Positions 22,516-33,486 of a stretch of 64,000 nucleotides of DNA are shown here, piece after piece; position 1 is the stretch's first letter, and the number at the start of each line of letters is the position of its first letter. Both the position numbers and the translations under genes were made by a program. Source of the DNA: Eutypa lata (taxonomy: Eukaryota > Ascomycota > Sordariomycetes > Xylariales > Diatrypaceae); NCBI GenBank assembly GCA_022661535.1, contig JAKULF010000006.1, positions 4,273,001 to 4,337,000 on the forward strand, given 5' to 3'. Below the pieces are notes generated by a model. It was given only the letters and a program-made list of their open reading frames with translations. It was not told the DNA's origin and made no database searches.

Positions 22516-24146
22516 CTTTGTGTTGGAAGTGTTTTTGCGTTGTTGCACGTGGTGAATGCGATATGGGTAGCTTTACCGGTGTCTTTGAATGGAGAAGTGC
22601 GAGAGAGATGTCGTCATTTGTTTCTCTTGACAACAATGACGGGGAGATATGTAAAGTATTTATACCCAGATATCCAAGGGAGTCACTTCTTAGGCTACCG
22701 CATATGTTTCATATGCGAGACATTTGTTGTGCTGAGCGGGAGGAGTTAAAATGTGGTTTGCGGTTTTTACAAGAAACGTCCGCGGAAGTGACGGGTTTAA
22801 GCAAAGGGGGGATTTTACTACTTACTACTACTATAGTTGTGGAATTTAGGTGGGGTGGCACCGCTTGAGTTTGGCAGCAGCCACGAGACGTCATAGCCGC
22901 AAAGGCAAGACTATATAAGTAACAGACCATCAAGGTCGCGAGGAGTCATCGTTGGAGGGAAAGTTTGTGTGGAAATTCATATTGAATCATAGGTTCTATT
23001 ACCTATACACATTTGAAATCATCGCCCTATATGTGAGGATTGTACAAACAGATTCCTGAAGAGGCTCTGTGTGGAGTCGGTCGGGCGACCTCTCTACGTA
23101 CTAGGCCCAGGATAAGCAATAAGAGACTAGTTACCTAATCAAGCTATTTGCGACGTAGGATGAAGACGTTCAGAATCAGTGATAGTTATGCTGGTAAGAA
23201 GCCATCTATGTTGAGGCGCAGGCTATTATCGTAGGTGCTTACTGGTCCTGAGGCTCCTCTAGATGACTTCAAATTAGGTATATTTTTGAGATGAAATCAT
23301 ATCTTCCAAGGGTGTTAGTGATAACCTAACTGCGGTGAAGCATCATATTTTCGCCAGGTTATTATTTCCCTTAGGTGATGCGCCTTGCGAATCAAACGAG
23401 AAGACGCCATGGTATGGATTTATGAGAGAAACCGATGTTGTCTTAGAGCTTAGTATGTTCCGAATAGGATTACGATGTTATATATTCATACCCGCAATTA
23501 AACAAACATAGAGTGTGATCAAATGACAGTCTATGAGATTGTACTCGCGGACATGGGAAGGAAGCATGAGATAGCAAGCTACTTTCATTAGCTAATAATA
23601 TAGTTAATAGAATAGGAATAGTTTTTGACTCCGTCTATATTATATGTGATAGGCTCATTGCGATACCCGAAAAGAATTCTTCATGTATTTACTAATGGCA
23701 GATGATACCCCATGAACCCAGTGTATCCTCGCTCAAAGTCAGGAACATTCTGCCAAGTTGAGTTCAAGTGCAGCTTGATTCTATGAAGTTAAAGCTTTCC
23801 TCGCTGACATCATCCTCATTCTCATTCTACACCGTAACCTGTTTTATAAGGTCACGATATTGCGAATGGTGGTCCAGCAAACCTGCGTGTCTGCGTGTCT
23901 AAGTTCGCCTTATCGGTGAAGGAAGGAACGTCTAACACGGCTTGCACATTTTCGTCTACTAGAAACAGGTATGGGTAGCAGACGAAGAATGAGTTTACCG
24001 TCTGCTATATCCCGACTAGTAAACCGGTGTGCGCCAGGACCATCTCAACTGACTTCTCGTCTTACGTTGCACACATCAATAGACGTCTGTTACTAGCCAC
24101 AAGTGACCTCAGTAGGGGCCACTCTACAATTTTTATATAATTACTT
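22516..24146. other. Intergenic, nothing recognised
   Basis: About 1.6 kb upstream of the GST gene and before the tandem small-gene array. No supported gene. Confidence 0.5.
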
Positions 24147-24162
24147 GGAACGTTCACATTCC
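24147..24162. promoter_or_regulatory. Promoter palindrome GGAA-N8-TTCC, unit 1
   Basis: Reads GGAACGTTCACATTCC. It lies 222 bases before the unit-1 ATG. The same arrangement occurs at 25243-25258 and 26270-26285. The GAA/TTC spacing is similar to a heat-shock element, which is one possible binding protein. Confidence 0.5.
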
Positions 24163-24383
24163 GTTCCTATCCTCGCACAAGATTACAAGCCTTACTATCA
24201 GATAACCATTTAAGCCGTATCCAAACCACACTCAACTTTTCATCTGTTCTCCCTTTCCTTAGCCTCCACAACACACAAGAACACCGTGGTGTCAATTTTC
24301 CCAAAAATATATTGTTTGTATCATTTTTCTAGCTTCATACGCAATAAAACAACCAACCAACAAAAAAGCAACCAACCATCGCC

Positions 24384-24609
24384 ATGTCGAACCAAGATGA
24401 CACAGCTAAGGGGTATACGTGGCGCGAAGCACCTGATATCCCACCCCCATCCCCAGCCCAGCCCCAGCCCCAGCCCGAACCCAGGAACTAAAGCTATCTC
24501 TTACCCCCACAGCCCGATCTTAGTGGTTGCTAGGCTTAGAGGCTGGCGGTTCTCCTTGGAGGAAAGCAAGGAAAGGAGGGTTGTGAAATGGCTAACAGAG
24601 CCTATGTAG
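24384..24609 (+). CDS. Tiny unknown protein, unit 1 of a tandem array
   Basis: The ATG follows a CAACCAAC-rich leader also seen before units 2 and 3. Read without splicing it gives 35 aa (MSNQDDTAKGYTWREAPDIP, then a Pro/Gln run) ending at 24491. A GT-AG intron from 24403 (gtatac) to the acccccacag at about 24503 would keep the frame and give 41 aa ending at 24609, with SPILVV-like VVARLRGWRFSLEESKERR. That second form resembles the LVGIVAERLLERHVGRRK segment of unit 2, so it may be the real product. No known family is recognised. Expression is unproven. Confidence 0.4.
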
Positions 24610-25242
24610 ATGGAGAGGATGGAGGGTTTAGCTGCGATGGGGCCGTTATGGCCGTGGTGAGGGTGTTGCACATCGACCTACCTACCTACCTACTTACTCG
24701 TCGTTCCTTTCAACATGGAGGGATGACGATTCGAATTTCCCTCTTTAGGTACCTGTATGGTAATTGGGAGAGGGGTGATGGTTTGTGGAAAGGAGATAGG
24801 GGGAGGGAAGAAACTTTGGGTTGGACCTACTCAATATGTCAAGCTTGACATAACACTCTTTAACCTCACACTCTTTTACCATAGTCTAGAGTAGATACCT
24901 ACTATGGAGTCTGCCATAATACCAGTCAGCTGGTATATGTGACGATAGCAGACGCATGAATTCATTCTTTACCTACCACTCCGGCCCGTTTATCCTCCAT
25001 TGATCTGTGTTGCTAGTCGTAAGAGCTATGTTGTCGTTGAACCAGTCAAACCCCTACTACTAGATATGTAACCTATACGGGTTAATAATGCGCGTCCGAC
25101 AGTTTCCGGTTCTGTGAAATTCAGGTTTAAGCATCGTTCATGATGTAATACCGGTTAGTTCCTTTGGTCATCTGTCCGTAAGTCGCCATTGACGAGGTCA
25201 GAAACAGGAAACCATTCGCTTATAACCCTCACATGACCCAGT
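24610..25242. other. Spacer between tandem units 1 and 2
   Basis: Holds a 3' block (TGTCAAGCTTGACATAACAC near 24837) that recurs after unit 2 and, more diverged, after unit 3. No other gene seen. Confidence 0.4.
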
Positions 25243-25258
25243 GGAACATCTACGTTCC
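25243..25258. promoter_or_regulatory. Promoter palindrome GGAA-N8-TTCC, unit 2
   Basis: Reads GGAACATCTACGTTCC, 278 bases before the unit-2 ATG. A CTATTTAAG box follows at about 25316-25324, matching CATTTAAG at 24207-24214 in unit 1. Confidence 0.5.
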
Positions 25259-25535
25259 CTTTACATCAGACCTCGTACAAAAAATCATAACTCAACGTCT
25301 GAGAACTATTTAAGCTGCCTCTACCTCCTCTCTCTAAACCAATTCTCTACTAATCTACCATCTATCTACTCTCACTCCTTGTATCACCTCCCATACATAA
25401 CAAAATATACAACAAGAACTCAACGGGATCAACTCTACATATCTATATCATTGCAATCTCTCTTGCATCTATCGCTATCTACACGCCCTAAACGAACTAG
25501 CCAGCCAACAAAGCAACCAACGACAAACCATCACG

Positions 25536-25805
25536 ATGTCTAGCAGCGGTGGCGATGGAAGCGGAAGCGGAAGCGGAAACAGCGGCGGCGGAAGTGACAA
25601 CAGCGGCGGCACCGGCAACGAGGCCAACACGTCCAAAGTTCGGGATCAGCCTCCCGCCCCACCCCCGCCCCCTAGCCTAGTAGGCATAGTCGCCGAACGG
25701 CTTTTGGAGAGACACGTGGGCAGGCGAAAAAATAGCGGAGGCACCGGAGGAAGTGGCGACGGAGGAAGTGGTGGTGGAAGCAGCGGCGGAAGCAGCGGTA
25801 GTTGA
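25536..25805 (+). CDS. Gly/Ser-rich small unknown protein, unit 2 (89 aa)
   Basis: Single frame. Both ends are Gly/Ser low complexity (MSSSGGDGSGSGSGNSGGG, and GGSGDGGSGGGSSGGSSGS). The middle has a Pro run and a helix-like basic segment, LVGIVAERLLERHVGRRK. There is no signal peptide or membrane segment. The leader contains CAACAAAGCAACCAACGAC, like its neighbours. I do not recognise a family. The shared promoter and 3' blocks with units 1 and 3 are the main reason to believe it is a gene. Confidence 0.45.
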   Translation: MSSSGGDGSGSGSGNSGGGSDNSGGTGNEANTSKVRDQPPAPPPPPSLVGIVAERLLERHVGRRKNSGGTGGSGDGGSGGGSSGGSSGS

Positions 25806-26269
25806 AGGTAAAGCGGAGGCGGTATTTGGACCATGATGGTGGTGGTGGTGTTGTTGTTGCATACGTAGGAACCTAGGTATCTATTGGCACGTCCTTGTGT
25901 GTGCTGTTCCTTGTGTTGATAATATCGCTTGGATGGAGCGGTTTCCCACTGTCGGTCGGTACCTAGATTGGGGGTGTGTAGTTATTGGGGGAGATGGTGG
26001 TTTGTGTGGAGATGAGGGAAGGAGACGAGATCTTTTTGGGACCGCATGAAACCTGTCAAGCTTGATATTATACCACTCTTTAGCAGGTACCTAGTAGGCT
26101 TTTGCGTACTACATGCATGACCTGCAATAACATCATTAAACAAGAATGATATGTGTAATTTAACCAAAACGCAAACAATGCAATCGGAATAAAATAAATG
26201 CCCATTACTGGCCGGTAACAAGGTCGGGGAGCACGAACCCACGTACTTACAATCCATACACGACTGATT
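25806..26269. other. Spacer between tandem units 2 and 3
   Basis: Contains the 3' block of unit 2 (TGTCAAGCTTGATATTATAC at about 26054, then CACTCTTTAG). No separate gene. Confidence 0.4.
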
Positions 26270-26285
26270 GGAATGCTCACATTCC
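26270..26285. promoter_or_regulatory. Promoter palindrome GGAA-N8-TTCC, unit 3
   Basis: Reads GGAATGCTCACATTCC, 225 bases before the unit-3 ATG. A GTATAAAG TATA-like box follows at 26331-26338. Confidence 0.5.
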
Positions 26286-26509
26286 AGTGGCAGCCTTGCA
26301 TAGCGGCGAAAATCCCACCATCAGAGAACGGTATAAAGTAATACGCGCACTCAGACCATACACACAACTTAAGTCTCTCCTGTTTCTCTGCGGCCCACAA
26401 CACACAATAATACGTATGGCATCTTTGCTTCCCCACATCCATACACACAACAAACAACCAACCATCCAACCAACCAACCAACAATCGATCAAACCAATCA
26501 ATGGTAATC

Positions 26510-26743
26510 ATGGCGGACAGCGGCCACAGCACCAATAAGGGCACAACTTCGTCCCAGTCCACGACTCAGACTTCGGCCCAGTCCACGACTCAGACTTCGG
26601 CCCATGACTTGAAACGCAAACGGTCCATACATGACAACCCGGTCCCGAAGTTTCACAACTCGACTTCTAGCACTGGGCTTTCGGTACCTACGGAGAACAA
26701 GCAGGGAAAAGCAACAATGGAGAGTGGGAGTGGCAGAAAGTAA
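26510..26743 (+). CDS. Ser/Thr-rich small unknown protein, unit 3 (77 aa)
   Basis: Starts MADSGHSTNKGTTSS; an in-frame ATG three codons upstream (26501) is also possible. It has an internal 8-residue tandem repeat (QSTTQTSA twice) and then a basic segment (LKRKRSIHDNPVPKFH). No signal peptide, membrane segment or known domain. The leader is a run of CAACCAAC repeats as in units 1 and 2. The gene is inferred from the shared architecture. Confidence 0.4.
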   Translation: MADSGHSTNKGTTSSQSTTQTSAQSTTQTSAHDLKRKRSIHDNPVPKFHNSTSSTGLSVPTENKQGKATMESGSGRK

Positions 26744-27716
26744 GGACGGAGAAGTTGGCGCCGGGGTCGACAGCTGCCACTGTTGTGGTGGTGGCGTTGG
26801 TAGTGCATACCGACCTACATATCTACCGATCGACTTGCGCGCCGTGCTATCCCTTGCAAACATGCCGTCCGGGGTGATAGGGTTGTGTATGGTTGGAGAT
26901 ATGGCGGCGGTGGTTTGTAGGAAGAGTGGGGTTGGTTAGTTCTTTGGAAAAGGGGTTGAGGCGGAAGAGGCCCGGTCCGTACGGTACCGAAACGTGTCGT
27001 CGAGCTTTGGCATACCACTTTCCATCAACATAAGAACATGTAGCCTGCCATAGTCTCATTCAAAAGAATGCTGGTCGCATGGATCCATTCTTTACCCACA
27101 ACTGAAGCACATCAAACTATTCCTGTGCCATAGACTTTTGTTCGCGAACTGATTTGATGCCCTATTCCTGTCCTGATAATGTACAGAATTAGTTTAGATA
27201 CATGTTAAGTAAGATCTCACCAAAGCCTCTCCTGCCAGAGCTATCACGTGGATGTATCATAGGAGATATACCTACTTAATACACTAGCTTTGCTTGCCGG
27301 CAGTAGGCAAAGGCAGAATGCGGAAAGTGTGAGTAAAGGTAGGTATGCAAGGACAGGTCTAAGGAGTACTCAAAGCTTGAGCTTTCCTATATTAGCTCAT
27401 CTCCATACCAATACTTCGTCAAGTCATATATGATGGAGAAAGGTCAGTAGTGATTTCACACTCGAGCCATACGGGAGACACAGCAAATACTTCGTTCAAT
27501 ACCGTAACATTGGTATGTCTTCGATCTCTTCGTATCACGTGATAATAATAGTAAAATACATGTTTCGTGCTCTCGAAAAAAAGATTGGTGTCGTCATGCC
27601 CATTCATACAATTCCAACCACGATAATTATTAACCAGAATTTAAAAATAAAAATAAAAAGCAGAAGTTTTTCACCGCCTGACTTTCTTCGTATTACAGAC
27701 GTTCTAGAAGGCACGG
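26744..27716. other. Intergenic, end of the tandem array
   Basis: A diverged version of the array 3' block lies near 26994-27035 (GTGTCGTCGAGCTTTGGCAT, then ACCACTTTCC). Nothing else recognised. Confidence 0.45.
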
Positions 27717-29078
27717 TTAGCGTCGGTTCCTAAATCCTGAATCCTGGTACAAAGGAAAGGATGGGGGATGTATGTAGGGGTAGATAGGTAGCGAACTCAC
27801 TTTCCGCCTCTCGGTGAAATCCTCATAGAAGCCGTTCCACAGGTCCCTCGCCGAGCAGTCCTCGGAGCCATCCTCCCGCTTCGCGCAGCTGGGCTGGTGC
27901 TTCTCGCGGAGGGCATCGCTCTGGATCCAGGGCTTGGGGACGGGCCAGTCGGAGAAGTGCAGGAACTTGGCCTCGTTGAAGATGGCGACGGGGTCCCAGG
28001 CCTCGCGGTCGGTGCCGAGGTAGTTCTCGTGGCTGTCGCCGCGGAACTCGCCGGTCAGCAGGTCGTAGGGGCGGTGCGGCAGCAGCATGGCCTGGTCGAT
28101 GTACAGCTCGTTCACGATCTCCATGTCGTAGTCGTTGCGGCTCGAGCTCTCCACCGTCTGCATGACGCGGTCGAACTCCACCTCGCTCGGCTGCACCAGC
28201 ATCAGCTGCGACGACAGGATCTTCTTCTCGGGGAACAGCCAGTACGCCCGCGGCATGGCCACGGGGCACGGCGGCATGAGGAACAGCTCGTCCATGGTCT
28301 GCAGGATCGTCGAGTCCGAGTCTACGTTGAGCACGCGCTGGTACTGCGTTTGGTTGAAGGCGAGGAGCTTCGTGAAGGATTCGGCCCAGGTGGCTGCAGG
28401 ATGTTTTGTTAATTGCTGGCTTATGTATATTGGTTGGGCTTGATAGCTAGGTAGCGATCAAGGTTGAAGAAATATCTTTGATGGAAAGAACTTACCATCG
28501 CCACCGCTCCGCCGCTGAACAGCTACTGGAACTAGCTTGACTTTATATTGATCTCGGGACTTGACCAAAAGCTTGGCCTCCTCCGATTCTGGTTTCGTCT
28601 CGGCTGGATCCATCATGTCCTCGGGATACATCATAACACGATCGGCCCTGCTCCCAAGCCGATGTAGCGTCTCGAATATCATGACCGAGTTACATAGATA
28701 CGCAATGTTCGTAACATATTGGGTATAGGCGAAACGGGACCAGTCGACGCTTCCATCCACGGTCGCCGGTATTTCCGGGGTGGGGCAATAGGGCGTCGTT
28801 GCGCCGCCGGCGGTCGTCTGCCGCAGGGAATCGAGGGTAGGTAAGCGATCGTAGTTCCGGAAGGCGAAGAAGAACAGCGCGCCGGCGACGACGGCTGACG
28901 CGGTATAACGGACCCGCTTCGACATGAGGATCTGCCCCAGAGTCGGGCGCAGGGTGTCGGGTGCGGTATGCGAGGAGGCTGCGGTGTTCGAACCGCCGGT
29001 TTCGCCGTTCTGCAAAGGTGCGTATCCGGTCAAAGATGCCCAGAACGAAGACCATGAGTTTCCCAGAAGGGGAGCCAT
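27717..29078 (-). CDS. Glycosyltransferase family 8, Gnt1-like N-acetylglucosaminyltransferase (3 exons, 400 aa)
   Basis: Exons in gene order: 28496-29078, 27801-28393 and 27717-27743. The N-terminus is cytosolic and is followed by a signal anchor (YTASAVVAGALFFFAF, ~57-72), giving type II Golgi topology. The GT-A catalytic part has YVTNIAYLCNSVMIFETLHR, the metal-binding DSD at 219-221 (VLNVDSDSTILQ) and HFSDWPVPKPW near the C-terminus. Fungal Gnt1-type enzymes add GlcNAc to glycans in the Golgi. The last intron (27744-27800) is 57 bases and lacks a stop, so a retained-intron form adding 19 residues would also be in frame. The spliced form, ending DSGFRNRR, is preferred because the intron translation is unnatural. 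Confidence 0.88.
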
Positions 29079-29113
29079 GGCTAACTTAGAAGATTAGATC
29101 TGTAAGGTAGGGC

Positions 29114-29160
29114 TGGTAGGTAGGTAGGTGGATAGATGGATGGATGGATGGATGGAGGGA
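29114..29160. repeat. Tetranucleotide microsatellite (GGTA/GATG)
   Basis: Consecutive GGTA copies followed by GATA/GATG copies in the 5' flank of the GT8 gene. Confidence 0.7.
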
Positions 29161-30911
29161 TGATGTAGTAAGTAATGTTGGAAGATGATTGCCTAGGTAT
29201 CCGACCCAGTGCACCCAGGTAGATAGACTCTAACCAATTCCCATACGCTGCTGACGTTACCTAAACAAAGACAGCGAGCGAGGTTTGTGTGTGTGTGACC
29301 CTTTGGGCGAGGCTGTGCCAAGCCAGAAAGCGAATATGCAAAGAAGCAATCGTCTACCGAGAATTCATTGGGGGTTTCAACCTTGGCGCATATGTAAGAA
29401 GTTAAAAATGAACAATTATCTTTTGGGGCATATGTACATAGTTGATGCAGGAATTGATTGGAGTGTATAATGGAATATCCCCATACACGAGGTGATGGTT
29501 AATAACTTCCTACCTAATGAATACGTCGTCGCAATTACCCGGCAACAGTGGGTTAATTACGTTAATTACCTACCTAACCCCTACAAAGTTCTGATTATGT
29601 AATATATTTGATTGCCGGGCTAAGAAGCTGATCGTTAACTAGCGCAGCTTACACACATGCACTGACTGCACTTGTGGCTCAACTAGGTAACTAAACTCAG
29701 CCCCAGAATCAGGAGTTGGGTATTGACGCTTCAGGTTGTCTACACTGATATCGTAAAATACTTGCTTTAGCAAAGGTTTGTATTTCTTATCTACCTAATG
29801 GTAACAGATGAATTTGGCGGATATCATTATTTTCATGTGCTGGAGGCTAATATCTTCGTCACTTGAAAATGATATTGCTTGATGGAATCGGGTGCTAAAT
29901 ATAGCTCAGAGACAGGGATCCACCTGCAATACACCGCCTTAATCGGAATGCATATACCGATATTTTACTATCAGCTACGAAGTAATTATATGTAAACAGG
30001 ACCGAAAGCGAGAATAACAAGTTTCCAGCCATCCTCTATGTAGTTATGACAGTGCTAGTATGTATTCTCGCTACATCATTAAAAGATCATCACTTTTAAT
30101 AAATTGAACTACACGTACTAGACTACAGTGATGGTGCCATCCAGTCCAACGATCCAATCCCCGCCGAGACTACCTTAAATCACAAAATAACGATACGCCA
30201 GGAAAGAGGGGGGCCGGATCTCAGCTGGCCCCGCTAAGGCTTCTCCTAGGCTGAACTAGGTAATCTCAAGGCAACGTAAAACCTTATTAAGACATTGAAC
30301 CACAATTATGGGCAATCTGGCAATAAACTTCTGTCAAAACCAGATGGGTTCTTAGATGAAAACATCGTGGATGAGTAGGGAAGTTCTTTATGTTCATAAG
30401 ATCGTGGGTTAATGTCCTCGTCTCCTCAACAAACTTTTATTTTGTACAATAGTTACATATAATGCACGTCCAGCGTCATCATCAAAAGTCCTAGATAGGA
30501 TTGCCCAATGATAGCGCAACAGGGGATACATACAAATTTTACAAACCATGCTCCTATCGCTGCAATGGATATGTACACTCTGCCACTCCACTCGCTCCGC
30601 CAGGACACCTTGCTGCTTCGGTAGCATTACCCGTTTCACAATTCACAGCCTCACAGCCAGGTGCATCGCTAGGTCAGCATCACGTTGTTTTGAAATGATG
30701 AAGTCGGATTTATGCCATCTATCCAGTTTCGAGATATGCAGCTAGTTAGTTAAATATAGAGAATGGCTGTCAGCTGTTAGGTATAGGGAACATGCCCATC
30801 AAAGAGATAGGGGCGACAATCAACTTGACACAAAAGGTACAGCGAAATAAGGAATCAGGAATCAATTGTATCATACCTATGCACCGACGACTTTGTGCGG
30901 TGATGGATGGA

Positions 30912-30938
30912 ACACACACACACACACACACACACACA
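30912..30938. repeat. (AC)n microsatellite
   Basis: An uninterrupted run of AC dinucleotides, 13 copies. Confidence 0.85.
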
Positions 30939-31584
30939 TCGTGGCCCTTCTCACCTCATCAAACCCACTTGAAGCTATGCACCGGCCAAGCGCTTAACCT
31001 TACTGGTTCTATCCCTGCTCTCGCCAATGGAAATCGCATCGGGGGAGGAACGAGGATCCTACCCGAACTATACTAGCAGGCCTAACTATAGTCTTACACA
31101 TCACAAGTCGGCCGATCAGCTAAACTCTGAGCGGAAGTCCAATTGGACAATCATGGAACTCAACGACTTCTCCAAACCCTTCACATACCTACATGCATCC
31201 ATAGGGTAGGTATCCCGGGACAGGGCTAATGGTACTATATACGTAGATAGACGGGCTGTGGATATGTAGGTAGGCCATAGCTCTAGGGCTGATAATTAGA
31301 CGTCTTGTGGATTGTTATGCCCTGTCCTATAGTTATGCAAGTATCCGTCCGTTCTCGTCACTCATCCTACAGTGATCAGAGGGACCTGCTCTTTTCTCTT
31401 CTCTCGCCTCACCTCTCTCCACGTTTTCTGCACACATACCCGCGAACCTACAGAGACATCATCGCCACCTTATGGTCGCGAAGCGCGCTGCCTACCTACT
31501 AACCGTTTCGTAACCACGCGGCAGGTTCCTTCCTGGAAGGAACACACACACAAAAAAATAGTGCACTGCACATCTTTCTTCACG

Positions 31585-33486
31585 ATGGCTTCACTACGTG
31601 CTCATTTCTTACCCGTTTCACTCCTTTCCTATCTAGCAGTGCTCACGGCCGTGGAGGCCGAGCCAATCGCAGCAACATGGTCCTCGGGGACGTTTGGGCC
31701 GGACGGCCCGTGGCAAGCCGTCGAAGTGAACGTCGGGGGATCGCAGACGATATCCATGTATCCGGGGTCGGAATGGACGTCCGTCATCCTCACTAGCGAC
31801 TACTGCACCTACAACCGGACCATCTCGTGCGAAGCCACCAAGGCGGGCCTGTACAACAAGGAGCAGTCGGAGCTCGGGGGCAGCGGGTCGAGCGCGCTCA
31901 TCGCGTGGCAGCCGGGCAAGGACTTCATGAGCGGCGTGAACGTGGCGGGGGAGGACCTGACGATGTGGGTGGACAACATGGAGGTCGGGGGCCAGACCGT
32001 CTCCAACGTGTCGATGGCGCTGCTCGGCGAGAACTTCGCCGAGTACCCCGACGGCTCCCTGGTGCCGCTCAGCGTCAGCTGCCTGGGGCTCGGCGCCCCG
32101 AAGAACGTGAACCAGACCTTCACCATCCCCAACGCGGACGCCGTCAACGCGAGCCTGATCCCGGGCTACCTGTGGAGCGAGGGGACCACCGCCTCCAACT
32201 CCTTCGGCATGCACATCGGCTCCGCGGACCCGCACATGGCGGGCTCGCTCTACTTCGGCGGGTACGACCAGAACCGCGTCGTGGGGGACATCCTGACGGG
32301 GAGCGGCGGCATCCACAGCGCCATCGATTTGAAGGACATCAGCATCACCGTCGAAGACGGCGAGTCCCCCTGGGAGTTCGAGTCCATGGGCGGGCTGCTC
32401 GCCGAAGGGAACTCCTCCATCAGCCAAGGCGGCATCGAAGTGTCCGTCGACGGCTGCTCCCCGTACCTAACGCTGCCGAAATCGACCTGCGACGCCATCG
32501 CGGCGCACCTGCCGGTGAAGTACAACGAGAAGCTGGGCCTGTACACCTGGAAGACCAAAGATAGCAAGTACAGCCAGATTGTGCCGTCGGCGTCAGCACT
32601 GCAGTTTACGTTCCTGTCGGGCTCCAACACAGACAATATCACGATCTCGGTGCCATTCATGCACCTCAACTTGACGCTCGACGCCCCGCTCGTCGACGAG
32701 CCTACGCAGTATTTCCCGTGCTTCACGGGCGCTGACAAATACGCCCTCGGCCGCGCGTTCCTACAGGACGCCTTCATCGGTGCTAACTGGGGTGCCGACA
32801 CCTGGTGGTTGGCCCAGGCACCCGGCCCCAACGTGCCTTCTGCGGACGTCGCTGAGTTGGCCGACGATGACACCGAGCTTAAGGCTAGCGCCAACGACTG
32901 GAAGGAATCGTGGTCGGGGTCGTGGACCGCCCTCACCGCTGAAGACGTCAGCAGTACGAGCATCAGTAGCACACCGGACTCGACGGATACATCAGACGCC
33001 GACAACACAGCACAAGGAGGAGCCGCAAGCGGAACCGCGATCGGCATCGGAGTGGGTGTCGGTGTAGGCGCCGTAGCGATCATCGGCGGACTTGGTTTCT
33101 TCTTCATCCGGCGGCGGCGCACAGCCGCGAAGCTGGCCAGTGCCGAATCGTCGGATTCTCCCCCGGACGGTGCGGCGGGAGCCATGAATATGAACATGAA
33201 CATGACGAGCGCCCCCTACCAGGGCTGGTACCAGCCAGTCAAACAGAACGACGGATCGGTGGTAGCGACTTCGCCCGGGATGACGGTGCCGATTGTGTAT
33301 AGTCCCGGACAACAGCCGCAGGACCAGCAACAGCAACAACAGTACTACTATGCGCAGGAGCTCACGGCTGTGGGGAATACGCCGATGGAGTTACCCGGGT
33401 CAAATCCACAGCCGCATGAGGCGCATTTGATTGGAATACATCCCTCGCAGCAACAGCAGCCGCCATATCCGCAGCAACCACAATAA
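31585..33486 (+). CDS. Membrane-anchored aspartic-protease-like protein without the first catalytic Asp (633 aa)
   Basis: The frame is open upstream, but the ATG at 31585 begins a signal peptide (MASLRAHFLPVSLLSYLAVL). The ectodomain has the pepsin (A1) plan: a VEVNVGGSQTISM strand, FGMHIGSADPHMAGSLYFGG, and YFPCFTGADKYALGRAFLQD near the end. Where DTGS should lie it has Tyr59-Pro-Gly-Ser, so the first catalytic Asp is absent. The second site reads VSVDGCSPYLTLP; Asp289 is present but not in a D-S/T-G. It is therefore probably not a protease. A Ser/Thr stalk precedes a Gly/Val/Ile-rich membrane helix (483-508), then FIRRRRTAAK and a Gln/Pro/Tyr-rich cytosolic tail with QDQQQQQQYYYAQ. The layout suggests a surface sensor or adhesin; that is inference. 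Single exon. Confidence 0.85.
   Translation: MASLRAHFLPVSLLSYLAVLTAVEAEPIAATWSSGTFGPDGPWQAVEVNVGGSQTISMYPGSEWTSVILTSDYCTYNRTISCEATKAGLYNKEQSELGGSGSSALIAWQPGKDFMSGVNVAGEDLTMWVDNMEVGGQTVSNVSMALLGENFAEYPDGSLVPLSVSCLGLGAPKNVNQTFTIPNADAVNASLIPGYLWSEGTTASNSFGMHIGSADPHMAGSLYFGGYDQNRVVGDILTGSGGIHSAIDLKDISITVEDGESPWEFESMGGLLAEGNSSISQGGIEVSVDGCSPYLTLPKSTCDAIAAHLPVKYNEKLGLYTWKTKDSKYSQIVPSASALQFTFLSGSNTDNITISVPFMHLNLTLDAPLVDEPTQYFPCFTGADKYALGRAFLQDAFIGANWGADTWWLAQAPGPNVPSADVAELADDDTELKASANDWKESWSGSWTALTAEDVSSTSISSTPDSTDTSDADNTAQGGAASGTAIGIGVGVGVGAVAIIGGLGFFFIRRRRTAAKLASAESSDSPPDGAAGAMNMNMNMTSAPYQGWYQPVKQNDGSVVATSPGMTVPIVYSPGQQPQDQQQQQQYYYAQELTAVGNTPMELPGSNPQPHEAHLIGIHPSQQQQPPYPQQPQ

Larger units (their letters stand above)
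29079..31584. other. Intergenic with microsatellites
   Basis: About 2.5 kb. A GGTA/GATG run lies at 29114-29160 and an (AC)n run at 30912-30938. The last ~300 bases are the probable leader and promoter of the protease-like gene. No gene supported. Confidence 0.5.

Noticed and set aside
31633..32427. A 264-codon minus-strand open frame
   Set aside because: Antisense shadow of the GC-rich protease-like gene; its His/Arg/Val-rich composition has no domain.
31585..33486. The protease-like gene as the RiPP maturation protease
   Set aside because: It lacks the first catalytic Asp and is a different class from Kex2; proximity alone is weak.
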